Below the pieces are notes generated by a model that worked only from the letters and a program-made list of their open reading frames with translations, was not told where the DNA came from and did not search any database. A DNA stretch of 46,640 nucleotides, taken from Spirosoma fluviale. GTDB taxonomy: Bacteria; Bacteroidota; Bacteroidia; Cytophagales; Spirosomataceae. The stretch is from NCBI GenBank assembly GCA_945883625.1, contig CAMCXW010000017.1, positions 1 through 46,640 of the forward strand, in the 5' to 3' direction. Position numbers and translations under genes: made by a program. Shown here one piece after another: positions 15,801 through 22,667 of this stretch (positions are counted from its first letter, which is position 1; every line of letters starts with the position of its first letter).

Positions 15801-16268
15801 GATATGAAGGCGGTAGCTGATGTAATCACGGGTATGTCGGCATCGGATTTAGCAACAATTGAAGCGGCGGGTGCGGCAAATCTTCAGGGATTTGAGATTG
15901 CGATAGCTGATATCGAAATCCTGACGGAAGATATGCCAGGTTATTTGACAGCTTCGGAAGCTGGGATGACGATTGCCTTGGATAATACCTTGACACCGGA
16001 ATTAGTCAGCGAAGGAATGGCGCGTGAATTTGTGAATCGGATTCAGAATTTGCGGAAGGATTCGGGTTTTGATGTCGTGGACAAGATCAGTATTTTAGTG
16101 CAGTCAAGTTCGGCGGAATGGAATGCGAGTATCACGGATTTTGCGAGCTATATTCAGCAGGAAGTTCAGGCGGTGACGTTGGAGATTGTGCCAACTTTGC
16201 CAGGAACTTCGTCTGAATTGACTTTTGATGATTCTAGCTTACACGTTCACGTGGCGATTTTCAACTAA
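12864..16268 (+). CDS. ileS: Isoleucyl-tRNA synthetase, long eukaryote-like type
   Basis: 1,134 residues from GTG 12864 (MAFKEYKNLD). Charges tRNA-Ile. Seen: class I signature PPSANGTPGIHHVM (HIGH equivalent at about 55-58), GGWDTHGLPVE, the editing-domain TTTPWTLPSNAAL with the threonine-rich T-T-T-P-W motif, FDHPYPHCWRTDKPVLYY, the DLIDVWFDSGAMPFAQ / SEGVDQTRGWFFTLH block, and NGNKMSKRLGN (KMSKS at about 685). Length and motif forms match the IleS type shared by Bacteroidota and eukaryotes rather than the E. coli type; such enzymes are usually weakly sensitive to mupirocin. GTG is chosen because the further ORF extension would cross the promoter. Confidence 0.96.
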   Translation: MAFKEYKNLDYAAVADEVLNFWNENDIFEKSISSREGKPTFTFFEGPPSANGTPGIHHVMARTIKDIFCRYQTLKGKQVKRKGGWDTHGLPVELQVEKELGITKEDIGKSISVEEYNQKCRETVMKFTDQWNDLTQKMGYWVDLDNPYVTYQTPYIESVWNLLKRLYDKGLLYKGYTIQPYSPAAGTGLSSHELNQPGCYRDVKDTSLTAQFEVSKTAKSTFLFEKSAGAPVYILAWTTTPWTLPSNAALTAGKNIAYVLVKTFNPYTYLPVHVVLAKDLVKNYFQAAAENGDFEAYQAAEKKPATIPYSIVDTFKGADIDGVEYLQLMPYVQPKTPAFRVILGDFVTTEDGTGIVHTAPTFGADDFRVSQQNNIPAIMVTDENGKDVPLVNRQGCFVQEVTDYALEPVKEAYLTEEEREAAKIKQGRDKYLSVDERIAIQLKTENKAFNVQKFDHPYPHCWRTDKPVLYYPLDSWFIKTTAVKDKLIELNNTINWKPESTGTGRFGNWLENLVDWNLSRSRYWGTPLPIWRTEDGSEELCFGSVEDLVQALQAALNSGKLNAEQITGNEAFIAAAKAGEADLHRPYVDTIFVLSASGIVMGRELDLIDVWFDSGAMPFAQWHYPFENQDIFKQSYPADFISEGVDQTRGWFFTLHAISAMVEESVAFKNVVSTGLVLDKNGNKMSKRLGNAIDPFDTLSKYGADPTRWYMITNAQPWDNLKFDLAGITEVRNKFFGTLTNTYNFFALYANLDGFSPEVHGVTSPNLTELDRWILSKLSSLVAEVDEAFAAYEPTKAGRAVQDFVCDHLSNWYVRLSRRRFWNPEDTNQGISPDKAAAYQTLYTCLATAAQLMSPIAPFYGDWLYKNLTGEESVHLTNFTTVNDSWRNPDLEASMDMAQRICSLVHSLRKVHKLKVRQPLAQVLVPVLQESVREQIRRVEDLIKSEVNVKMVNYLDDASGVLSKKVKPNFKALGPKFGKDMKAVADVITGMSASDLATIEAAGAANLQGFEIAIADIEILTEDMPGYLTASEAGMTIALDNTLTPELVSEGMAREFVNRIQNLRKDSGFDVVDKISILVQSSSAEWNASITDFASYIQQEVQAVTLEIVPTLPGTSSELTFDDSSLHVHVAIFN

Positions 16269-16275
16269 ATCTATC

Positions 16276-17664
16276 ATGGTTTTCAATTCCCTGCAATTTT
16301 TGGTGTTTTTTGGGATTGTGACCAGTGCCTATTATTTAGTGGCTCACCGTTTTCGGTGGGCCCTTTTACTTTTTGCTTCCTGCTATTTTTACATGGCGTT
16401 TATGCCCATCTATTTGGGTATTTTGGGGTTCACGATTGTCGTCGATTATTTCGCTGGGATTTACCTGGAACGTTTTGAGGGCGCTACTAAAAAATGGTGT
16501 CTCGCTTTAAGTCTTGTAGCCAATGTGGGCGTGCTGGCCATCTTTAAATATTATGGTTTTCTCACCGATAATCTGACTGGGGTGGGGCATTTGTTTGGGA
16601 TGGAATTCAATTTTCCTGCGTTGAAAATTTTACTTCCCATCGGACTTTCGTTTCACACGTTTCAGGCGATGAGTTATACGATCGAGGTGTATCGAGGGCA
16701 TCAAAAAGCCGAACGGAATTTTGGGATTTACTCCTTATATGTGATGTTTTATCCGCAGCTGGTAGCTGGGCCGATTGAACGTCCCCAAAACTTGATTCAT
16801 CAGTTTTACGAAAAACACACCTGGGATACCGATCGGGTGAAGCTCGGTTTGCTGCAGATGGCTCAAGGATTTTTCAAGAAAGTGGTCATCGCAGATCGCT
16901 TGGCGCTGTTAGTTGACACGATTTATGGAGATTTAGGTTCGCAATCTGGGGGCTCACTAATTTTAGCTGCGATCTTTTATTCGTTTCAGATTTATTGCGA
17001 TTTCTCGGGGTATTCTGATATCGCCATCGGTGCGGCGCGTGTGATGGGGTTCAACTTAATGGAGAATTTCAATGCACCATACAGCGCCAAATCCATCCCT
17101 GAATTCTGGCGTCGCTGGCATATTTCACTTTCAACCTGGTTCAAGGATTACGTATATTTTTCATTGGGTGGTAATCGTGTTTCTGTTCCCCGCTGGTATC
17201 TGAACATCATGATTGTGTTTGTGTTGTCAGGATTTTGGCATGGGGCTAGTTGGAATTTTGTCATCTGGGGTGCCTTGCATGGCGGATTTCAATTGGCCGG
17301 CTTAACCATAAATCGCCTATTTCCTTCGTTGGCAGCTGATGCACAATCGGGTATCAGCTTATGGATGTATCGTTTGTGGACTTTTAGTTTGGTGACGCTG
17401 GCGTGGGTATTTTTCCGTTTGCCTCATTTTTCAGATATCCGTTTGTTTTTCCGAGGGTTATCGGAGCCTGTGGGTGTAGGTACGCTCGGTTTAAAACCTG
17501 CCGAAATAGGCTTTAGTGCGCTATTAATTATCGGATTGTTGATTTATGATATTCGCGGTAAGCTACGCTCAAAATACTTTATGTGGCTCATGCCTATATT
17601 CATCGCGTGCATTTATTTCTTTGGTGTTTTCAGTTTGAAACAGTTTATCTATTTCCAATTCTAG
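16276..17664 (+). CDS. MBOAT acyltransferase, AlgI-like
   Basis: 462 residues, about ten or more membrane helices. AlgI/DltB-type membrane-bound O-acyltransferase, which passes acetyl groups across the membrane to a partner that acetylates an exopolysaccharide or wall polymer. Seen: MVFNSLQFLVFF start, LPIGLSFHTFQAMSYTIEVYRG, VAGPIERP, CDFSGYSDIAIGAARVMGF, PEFWRRWHISLSTWFKDYVYFSLGGNR and SGFWHGASWNFVIWG with the catalytic His near residue 321. ATG 16276 lies 8 bp after ileS; the frame extends into ileS but lacks similarity. The next gene is its likely SGNH partner, 1 bp away. Confidence 0.93.
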   Translation: MVFNSLQFLVFFGIVTSAYYLVAHRFRWALLLFASCYFYMAFMPIYLGILGFTIVVDYFAGIYLERFEGATKKWCLALSLVANVGVLAIFKYYGFLTDNLTGVGHLFGMEFNFPALKILLPIGLSFHTFQAMSYTIEVYRGHQKAERNFGIYSLYVMFYPQLVAGPIERPQNLIHQFYEKHTWDTDRVKLGLLQMAQGFFKKVVIADRLALLVDTIYGDLGSQSGGSLILAAIFYSFQIYCDFSGYSDIAIGAARVMGFNLMENFNAPYSAKSIPEFWRRWHISLSTWFKDYVYFSLGGNRVSVPRWYLNIMIVFVLSGFWHGASWNFVIWGALHGGFQLAGLTINRLFPSLAADAQSGISLWMYRLWTFSLVTLAWVFFRLPHFSDIRLFFRGLSEPVGVGTLGLKPAEIGFSALLIIGLLIYDIRGKLRSKYFMWLMPIFIACIYFFGVFSLKQFIYFQF

Positions 17665-17665
17665 C

Positions 17666-18706
17666 ATGAAAAAAATAGTTGCCCTTTTCGTGTTTATCAT
17701 CTGTCTGCTGGCGCTCGTCCTAAGTAGTTCGGATGCGGGTATGCGGAAGTTGACCAAAGAGCGTTATGCCGGCACTGGAATTCTGCATTCGGATAAATAT
17801 GCTTTTGGAGATTTGTATGGGTTATCTTATTTGCCGGAGTTTCGGATTGCGAAACAAGAGAAATTTACTGAAGTTCCTGCTGGGCTTCCAGCCGAAAAGG
17901 ATCTTGATTTGTATGTCGTAGGCGATAGTTATTTGTATAGTTATTTGGACACGGTACCGGATTATTATGCTCGCGTTAATAAGCTAGATTTTAGACGTTG
18001 GGAACATGTACCAGTCCGAGCAGAGGGATTTACTTCGGGGCGAAAAAAGGTGTTGTTAATTGAGTCTGTGGAGCGAAATATAGCTAATGTGATTCTTTTA
18101 GAGCGTATTAGGGCCGTTTTTGAGCCGACACCCCCTCCGGTTTTGCCGTGGTGGGAGCAATGGAATGAGACAATCAAGTCGGCATTATATCATCCAAACT
18201 TAGAGGCGAATTTGGAATTTACGCTATTTAACCTGGCACTCTTTTCGCCAATTAAAGAACTGAAAGCCACTTGGAATGACCGCGTATTCGGTCGGCTTGC
18301 GCACGAGGTCCACCGCTCTAAATCGGGGGATCATTTATATATGCATGAAACGGTGGATGTGCACGAAAAAGGTAGTTCGTACCGTGAAATTTCGGATGAT
18401 GAGGTGGTGGGTACCTTACGAAAAATGGAGGAGATTCAAGCGTTTTATCTTTCGAAAGGATTTGATTTGGTCTTATTCTCCTTTATGCCGAATCCGGTTT
18501 CCTTGTTAGAAGCGGAAAAAGGCAATGAGTTTTTGTCCCGTATTCAGGTTGCTGGGGCTGGGAAATTAATGATTATTGATCCATCCGAACGATTAAAGTT
18601 AAATGCAAGTCATTATTTTTATCAGTCTGATTCTCATTGGAATCAACGCGGGGCGCGTGTTTGGCTAGATCAATTGAATGAGGTACTTCGAAGTGTTCAA
18701 AAATAA
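17666..18706 (+). CDS. SGNH-type (AlgJ/AlgX-like) O-acetyltransferase partner
   Basis: 346 residues with an N-terminal signal-anchor (KKIVALFVFIICLLALVLSS). Catalytic landmarks of the SGNH/GDSL fold: VVGDSYLYSY with the nucleophile Ser near residue 88, and YFYQSDSHWNQRGA with Asp-x-His near residue 321. Between them lies a long helical insert (residues about 140-260) not seen in minimal GDSL enzymes. Together with the MBOAT gene one base upstream this forms the AlgI+AlgJ-like acyl transfer pair, acting in the periplasm; the acceptor polymer is unknown because no glycan synthesis genes are near. The catalytic motifs were recognised by eye. Confidence 0.8.
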   Translation: MKKIVALFVFIICLLALVLSSSDAGMRKLTKERYAGTGILHSDKYAFGDLYGLSYLPEFRIAKQEKFTEVPAGLPAEKDLDLYVVGDSYLYSYLDTVPDYYARVNKLDFRRWEHVPVRAEGFTSGRKKVLLIESVERNIANVILLERIRAVFEPTPPPVLPWWEQWNETIKSALYHPNLEANLEFTLFNLALFSPIKELKATWNDRVFGRLAHEVHRSKSGDHLYMHETVDVHEKGSSYREISDDEVVGTLRKMEEIQAFYLSKGFDLVLFSFMPNPVSLLEAEKGNEFLSRIQVAGAGKLMIIDPSERLKLNASHYFYQSDSHWNQRGARVWLDQLNEVLRSVQK

Positions 18707-18707
18707 T

Positions 18708-20405
18708 ATGCGCGCAGTCTATTTGATTCTTTTCTGTTTTTTGGCCAACATACCTTTCGTGGATGCGCAAAAAAAAGGGGTATTGTCTCCGGCTAAGGAA
18801 GAAGAGTTGATGGCGGAGGGAATGCGTTATTATACGAAAGGAGATTACGAGGAGGCGATTTTAGTTTGGGAAAGCATGCTTCCTCATATGAAAGAGGAGC
18901 CTGCTTTATATTTTTATGCTGCTAAATCGTATGCGGCGCTGGCAAAACCGGCGCTTGCGCTAATGGCCGCAAAAAAAGCGCATGAACTGTCGCCCTACTC
19001 GTTGGATTATGGTTTGTTTTATAGTGAATTACTATTGCGCGAGCGGCGATTTGATGAAATGATTGTGTGTTTGCGTCATTTATCTCAATACGATGAATCG
19101 CAGCCAGATGTAAATTTACTTTTAGCGCAGGCTTATTTATGGAGTGAGCAGGGCGATTTGGCTTTAGAGGCCTTGGAAAAGGCAAACCGTTGGATCGGGG
19201 AGTATCCTGAAATCATTCGGACGAAGCAATTTATTTTATTGAAAAAGCAACGTTTATTAGATGCTTTGGCGCTAGGAGCGCAATTAGTTGCGCAGGAGGA
19301 AGGTGAAAATTTAGTTGGCTGGGATCAGATGGATGTGGCTTGGGAGTTAAGCAAGGGGGATTCCGTGCGCAATGCATACATGCGTTTGGCGGAGCAATTT
19401 CCTACAGAGGGTCAGATTCCGCTTTTACTCACACATGTGTATGTTCAGGAAAAGGATTTTGGCGCTGCTTTAGGTCAATTACATGCGGCTTCGGAAGATC
19501 GTTCGTTAAATCCGGAAATGATTTCACAGGTTGCGTTGAAGGTTTTTGAGCTGATAGATACGAAGGAAAAGTGGGCTGCAGCACTGGATGTCACGCAGCA
19601 TTTTATTCAAATGTATCCCCAGGAACCTCGATTTTTAGCGATTCAAGGCGATTTGTATGTGAGTTCTCAGGACTTTGCATCGGGATTGGCGCTTTATTTA
19701 CAAGCTGCTCGCTTGGGTAAAAGTAAGATTGAAGTTTGGGCGCGTATCATCCAATTGGACTTTGAGTTAAGCGCGATTGATAGTGCGATTGTGCATGCGC
19801 AGGAGGCTTTGGTGCTGTGGCCTACGCATGGTTTTTTCCATTTTCAAAAGGGTTTTGGGCAATACATCAAAGGCAATGTGGCCGGTTCTTTGATTTCATT
19901 GGAATTAGCAAAGACCCATTTACAGCCAGAGGATGGATGGGATGTTCAATTATACTCAATTTTGGGCGATGTGTATCAGGCCCAAAAAAGGTATCGGGAT
20001 TCGGAGAAGGCTTTTGATTATGTGTTACGTAAGCAACCAGAAGATGAGCATGTGCTGAATAATTATAGTTATTATTTGTCTATGCGGAAGGAGCGATTGG
20101 TGGAGGCGGCTACGATGTCACAAAAATTAGTTCAAAAATTTCCCACGAACGGGACCTATTTGGATACGCATGCGTGGGTATTATATCAGCAGGGTTTGTT
20201 TACGGAGGCGCTGGTTTTTTTAGAATTGGCGGTTGCAGATAAGGAATCCACGAGTGCCACTGTTTGGGAGCATTTAGGTGACACCTATTATCGATTGCGA
20301 CGTTTAGATGATGCAGTGGTTGCCTGGAAACAGGCCAAAAAATTAGTTGGCGAAAATCAATTACTTGATAAAAAGATTGAGATGTTACGAATTATCGAAA
20401 ATTGA
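18708..20405 (+). CDS. Exported tetratricopeptide-repeat protein
   Basis: 565 residues with a signal peptide (MRAVYLILFCFLANIPFVDAQ) and an all-helical array of about 12 TPR-like units throughout, for example GMRYYTKGDYEEAILVWESML (about 43-63), GDVYQAQKRYRDSEKAFDYVLRKQPEDEHVLNNYSYYL and GDTYYRLRRLDDAVVAWKQA near the C-terminus. TPR arrays hold protein partners. It begins 1 bp after the SGNH gene stop (ATG 18708) and precedes a DUF4292 lipoprotein and an EnvC-like protein, a TPR/DUF4292/M23 order I know from other Bacteroidota, suggesting an envelope assembly role. Confidence 0.9.
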   Translation: MRAVYLILFCFLANIPFVDAQKKGVLSPAKEEELMAEGMRYYTKGDYEEAILVWESMLPHMKEEPALYFYAAKSYAALAKPALALMAAKKAHELSPYSLDYGLFYSELLLRERRFDEMIVCLRHLSQYDESQPDVNLLLAQAYLWSEQGDLALEALEKANRWIGEYPEIIRTKQFILLKKQRLLDALALGAQLVAQEEGENLVGWDQMDVAWELSKGDSVRNAYMRLAEQFPTEGQIPLLLTHVYVQEKDFGAALGQLHAASEDRSLNPEMISQVALKVFELIDTKEKWAAALDVTQHFIQMYPQEPRFLAIQGDLYVSSQDFASGLALYLQAARLGKSKIEVWARIIQLDFELSAIDSAIVHAQEALVLWPTHGFFHFQKGFGQYIKGNVAGSLISLELAKTHLQPEDGWDVQLYSILGDVYQAQKRYRDSEKAFDYVLRKQPEDEHVLNNYSYYLSMRKERLVEAATMSQKLVQKFPTNGTYLDTHAWVLYQQGLFTEALVFLELAVADKESTSATVWEHLGDTYYRLRRLDDAVVAWKQAKKLVGENQLLDKKIEMLRIIEN

Positions 20406-20442
20406 GATATTTTTGTATACTTTTTAATGCCTACCGGTAACT

Positions 20443-21264
20443 ATGCGCTACGTAATTATACTCCTTTGCTTTGTGGTTGTGGGCGCGTGCCAGCGAAAGC
20501 AGTCGGTAGTCATCGTGCAAGCTATACATCAGGATACATTAGTTCGTGATGCGGTGGTGGCGGAGGTTAAGAAAGTAGAAGTTCCGCTCCTTCCGGAGGC
20601 GGATCGACGTGAGGCGGTGGAGGATTTACGGTTCAACTACCTAAAAGCAAAATCACGTGTTGTTTGGAAGTCAGGCAATAATCAAGACAATTATACCGTT
20701 GACATACGCATGAAGCGTGACAGTATCATCTGGGTGAATGTTGGTCAGACGGGCATTACGGGGGCGACGGGTATTTTTGACCAACAGCATTTGCGTTTTT
20801 ATCAAAAAATCAGTGGTCAATATTTTGACATGTCTTATGACAGTTTAAGTGTCATGATGGGTTTTCGAATTGACTTTCGGATGTTACAGTCTTTGGTTGT
20901 AGGTAACCAGCCGTTCAAGCGTAAAAATTCACGGGTTATCCGGGAGAATGAAAATATTATTATCAAGCAAGATTCGGGGCGGATTAAGATCGATAATATG
21001 GTTGGCCCAAACCGAAAATTAAAAAAAATATTAGTGAACGATGAGCCTACGGCAAACAAATTGACGATGGATTTTGAGGAATTCACTAGTTTAAATCAGG
21101 TTGTTTTTCCGTTTTCGAGTTTGATTACGTTGGATGTTAAGAATAAGGAGAACAAGCAAGTGTCGACGGTGATTAGCATCAAATATTCCAAAGTAGAATT
21201 ATTGGACACACCATTGGAATTTCCGTTTCGTGTTCCGGTTAAATTATTGAATTCAAAACCATGA
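20443..21264 (+). CDS. DUF4292 lipoprotein
   Basis: 273 residues. Signal with lipobox (IILLCFVVVGACQ, Cys at residue 16) makes it a lipoprotein. The mature domain follows the DUF4292 pattern: LRFNYLKAKSRVVWKSGNNQDNYTVDIRMKRDSIIWVNVG...GITGATGIFDQQHLRFYQKISGQYFDMSYDSL, i.e. an antiparallel half-barrel like LolA/LolB. Lipoprotein transport or lipid binding is a reasonable inference but unproven for the family. The end overlaps the EnvC-like gene by 4 bp (ATGA), so the two are coupled. Confidence 0.88.
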   Translation: MRYVIILLCFVVVGACQRKQSVVIVQAIHQDTLVRDAVVAEVKKVEVPLLPEADRREAVEDLRFNYLKAKSRVVWKSGNNQDNYTVDIRMKRDSIIWVNVGQTGITGATGIFDQQHLRFYQKISGQYFDMSYDSLSVMMGFRIDFRMLQSLVVGNQPFKRKNSRVIRENENIIIKQDSGRIKIDNMVGPNRKLKKILVNDEPTANKLTMDFEEFTSLNQVVFPFSSLITLDVKNKENKQVSTVISIKYSKVELLDTPLEFPFRVPVKLLNSKP

Positions 21265-22667
21265 GATATATTTTTGTTTTAATTAGTTTGATTTGGAGTT
21301 TTTCAACCAGTGCGCAGGTAGATAAGAAGACGCAATTGGAACAACAGAAAAAGGACAATTTGGCTAAAATCAAGGAGTTGAATTCCATTATTTCTAGGAC
21401 CTCTAAAAAGAAGAAGGCATCCATAGGTAAACTGAATGTGTTGAAGCAGCAGATCGGGGTGCAGAAAAAGCAGATTACTATATTGAATGAAAACCAACAA
21501 CTCTTAGCGGCAGAAGCAACGAAGTTGGCCCGCGAAAGTGACATCCTTGCGGCCAAATTAGAGCGCTTAAAAAAGAATTACGCGCTGATGTTGTTTGAGT
21601 CACAGAAGGTTTCAACAGTTTCCAATAAAATCAGTTTCTTGATTTTATCGAATGATTTTGGTCAATTCACGCGACGCATGGATTTTTTACGTCAGTTTAC
21701 GAAGAATCGAAAAGATCAGGCGAATAAAATTTTTGAGACGCGTCAGGATTTAATGACCAAGAAGCAGCAAGTTATTTTCAAGAAGAATGAAGAGAAGAAG
21801 GTGATTGTCGAAAAGGAAAAAGAAACCAAAACGCTTGAGGTATTAAAGACCAAGGAAAATAAGGTGGTTACGGTCTTAACGCAGCAGGAAAAAAAGTTGC
21901 GCACGGAATTGGAGCGTAAGAAATTAGCCATTCGGAAGTTGGACAACTTAATTGCTGGAATCGTACAGCGCGAAATTCAAAAGTCGATGGAGCGGGAACG
22001 TAAGTTACGTGAAGCAGCCCAAGCGCGTAAATTAGAAGTAAGTAAGCCAACTTTACCGAAAGTAAAATTGGAAGAAGGAGTGGTGAAGAGATCGGAGAAA
22101 TTGGGCGTAGAGGAACAGCCAAAGGCCGAAACTAAACTAGAAGCGAAGGCTGAGAAGAAAGAAGTTGTGAAAGTGAAAGCTGTTGTGGCTGAAAAAGTTG
22201 CCGAGCCAGCGTTGAATTCAAATACGTATTATATGAATGCGGAGGAGGCGAAATTAGCTAGTTCATTTAGCGCCTTGCGCGGACGGATGCCGTTCCCGGT
22301 TCCTTCTGGATTTATCTCGGATCACTTTGGTGTACATAAACACCCTATTTTGAAGGGAGTGATGATCAATAATAATGGAATTGATATTCAAACTTCACCG
22401 GGCTCCCCTGTGCATACCGTATATGACGGCGTTGTGCAGTCGGTGGTGAACATACCGGGAATCAATATGGTGGTAGCGATCCAGCACGGAGATTATTTTA
22501 CCGTATATAGTAAGTTGGCCGGCGTATCTGTCAGTACGGGTCAAAAAGTGAAAACGGGCCAACGAATCGGATCGGTTGCTTCGGATGAGGATGGTACGTC
22601 GGAGATTAATTTCCAGGTTTGGAAAAATACGGTTCGCCAAAACCCTGAAGTCTGGTTGCGTCGTTAA
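21261..22667 (+). CDS. EnvC-like murein hydrolase activator with degenerate LytM domain
   Basis: 468 residues: signal peptide (to SAQ, residue 19), long coiled coil about 20-255 rich in Lys/Glu/Gln, a Lys-Glu-Val linker about 265-315, and a LytM/M23 domain about 345-467 (GRMPFPVPSGFISDHFGVHKHPILKG...). Zinc ligands of active M23 enzymes are missing: the H-x-x-x-D motif reads NNNGIDI and the H-x-H motif reads INFQVW. This is the state of E. coli EnvC and NlpD, which switch on amidases at the division septum rather than cutting peptidoglycan. Its stop codon shares TTAA with the stop of the convergent receptor gene. Confidence 0.9.
   Translation: MRYIFVLISLIWSFSTSAQVDKKTQLEQQKKDNLAKIKELNSIISRTSKKKKASIGKLNVLKQQIGVQKKQITILNENQQLLAAEATKLARESDILAAKLERLKKNYALMLFESQKVSTVSNKISFLILSNDFGQFTRRMDFLRQFTKNRKDQANKIFETRQDLMTKKQQVIFKKNEEKKVIVEKEKETKTLEVLKTKENKVVTVLTQQEKKLRTELERKKLAIRKLDNLIAGIVQREIQKSMERERKLREAAQARKLEVSKPTLPKVKLEEGVVKRSEKLGVEEQPKAETKLEAKAEKKEVVKVKAVVAEKVAEPALNSNTYYMNAEEAKLASSFSALRGRMPFPVPSGFISDHFGVHKHPILKGVMINNNGIDIQTSPGSPVHTVYDGVVQSVVNIPGINMVVAIQHGDYFTVYSKLAGVSVSTGQKVKTGQRIGSVASDEDGTSEINFQVWKNTVRQNPEVWLRR

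Noticed and set aside
22300-22667. Active M23 endopeptidase
   Set aside because: Zinc-binding His residues are replaced, so an activator role fits better.
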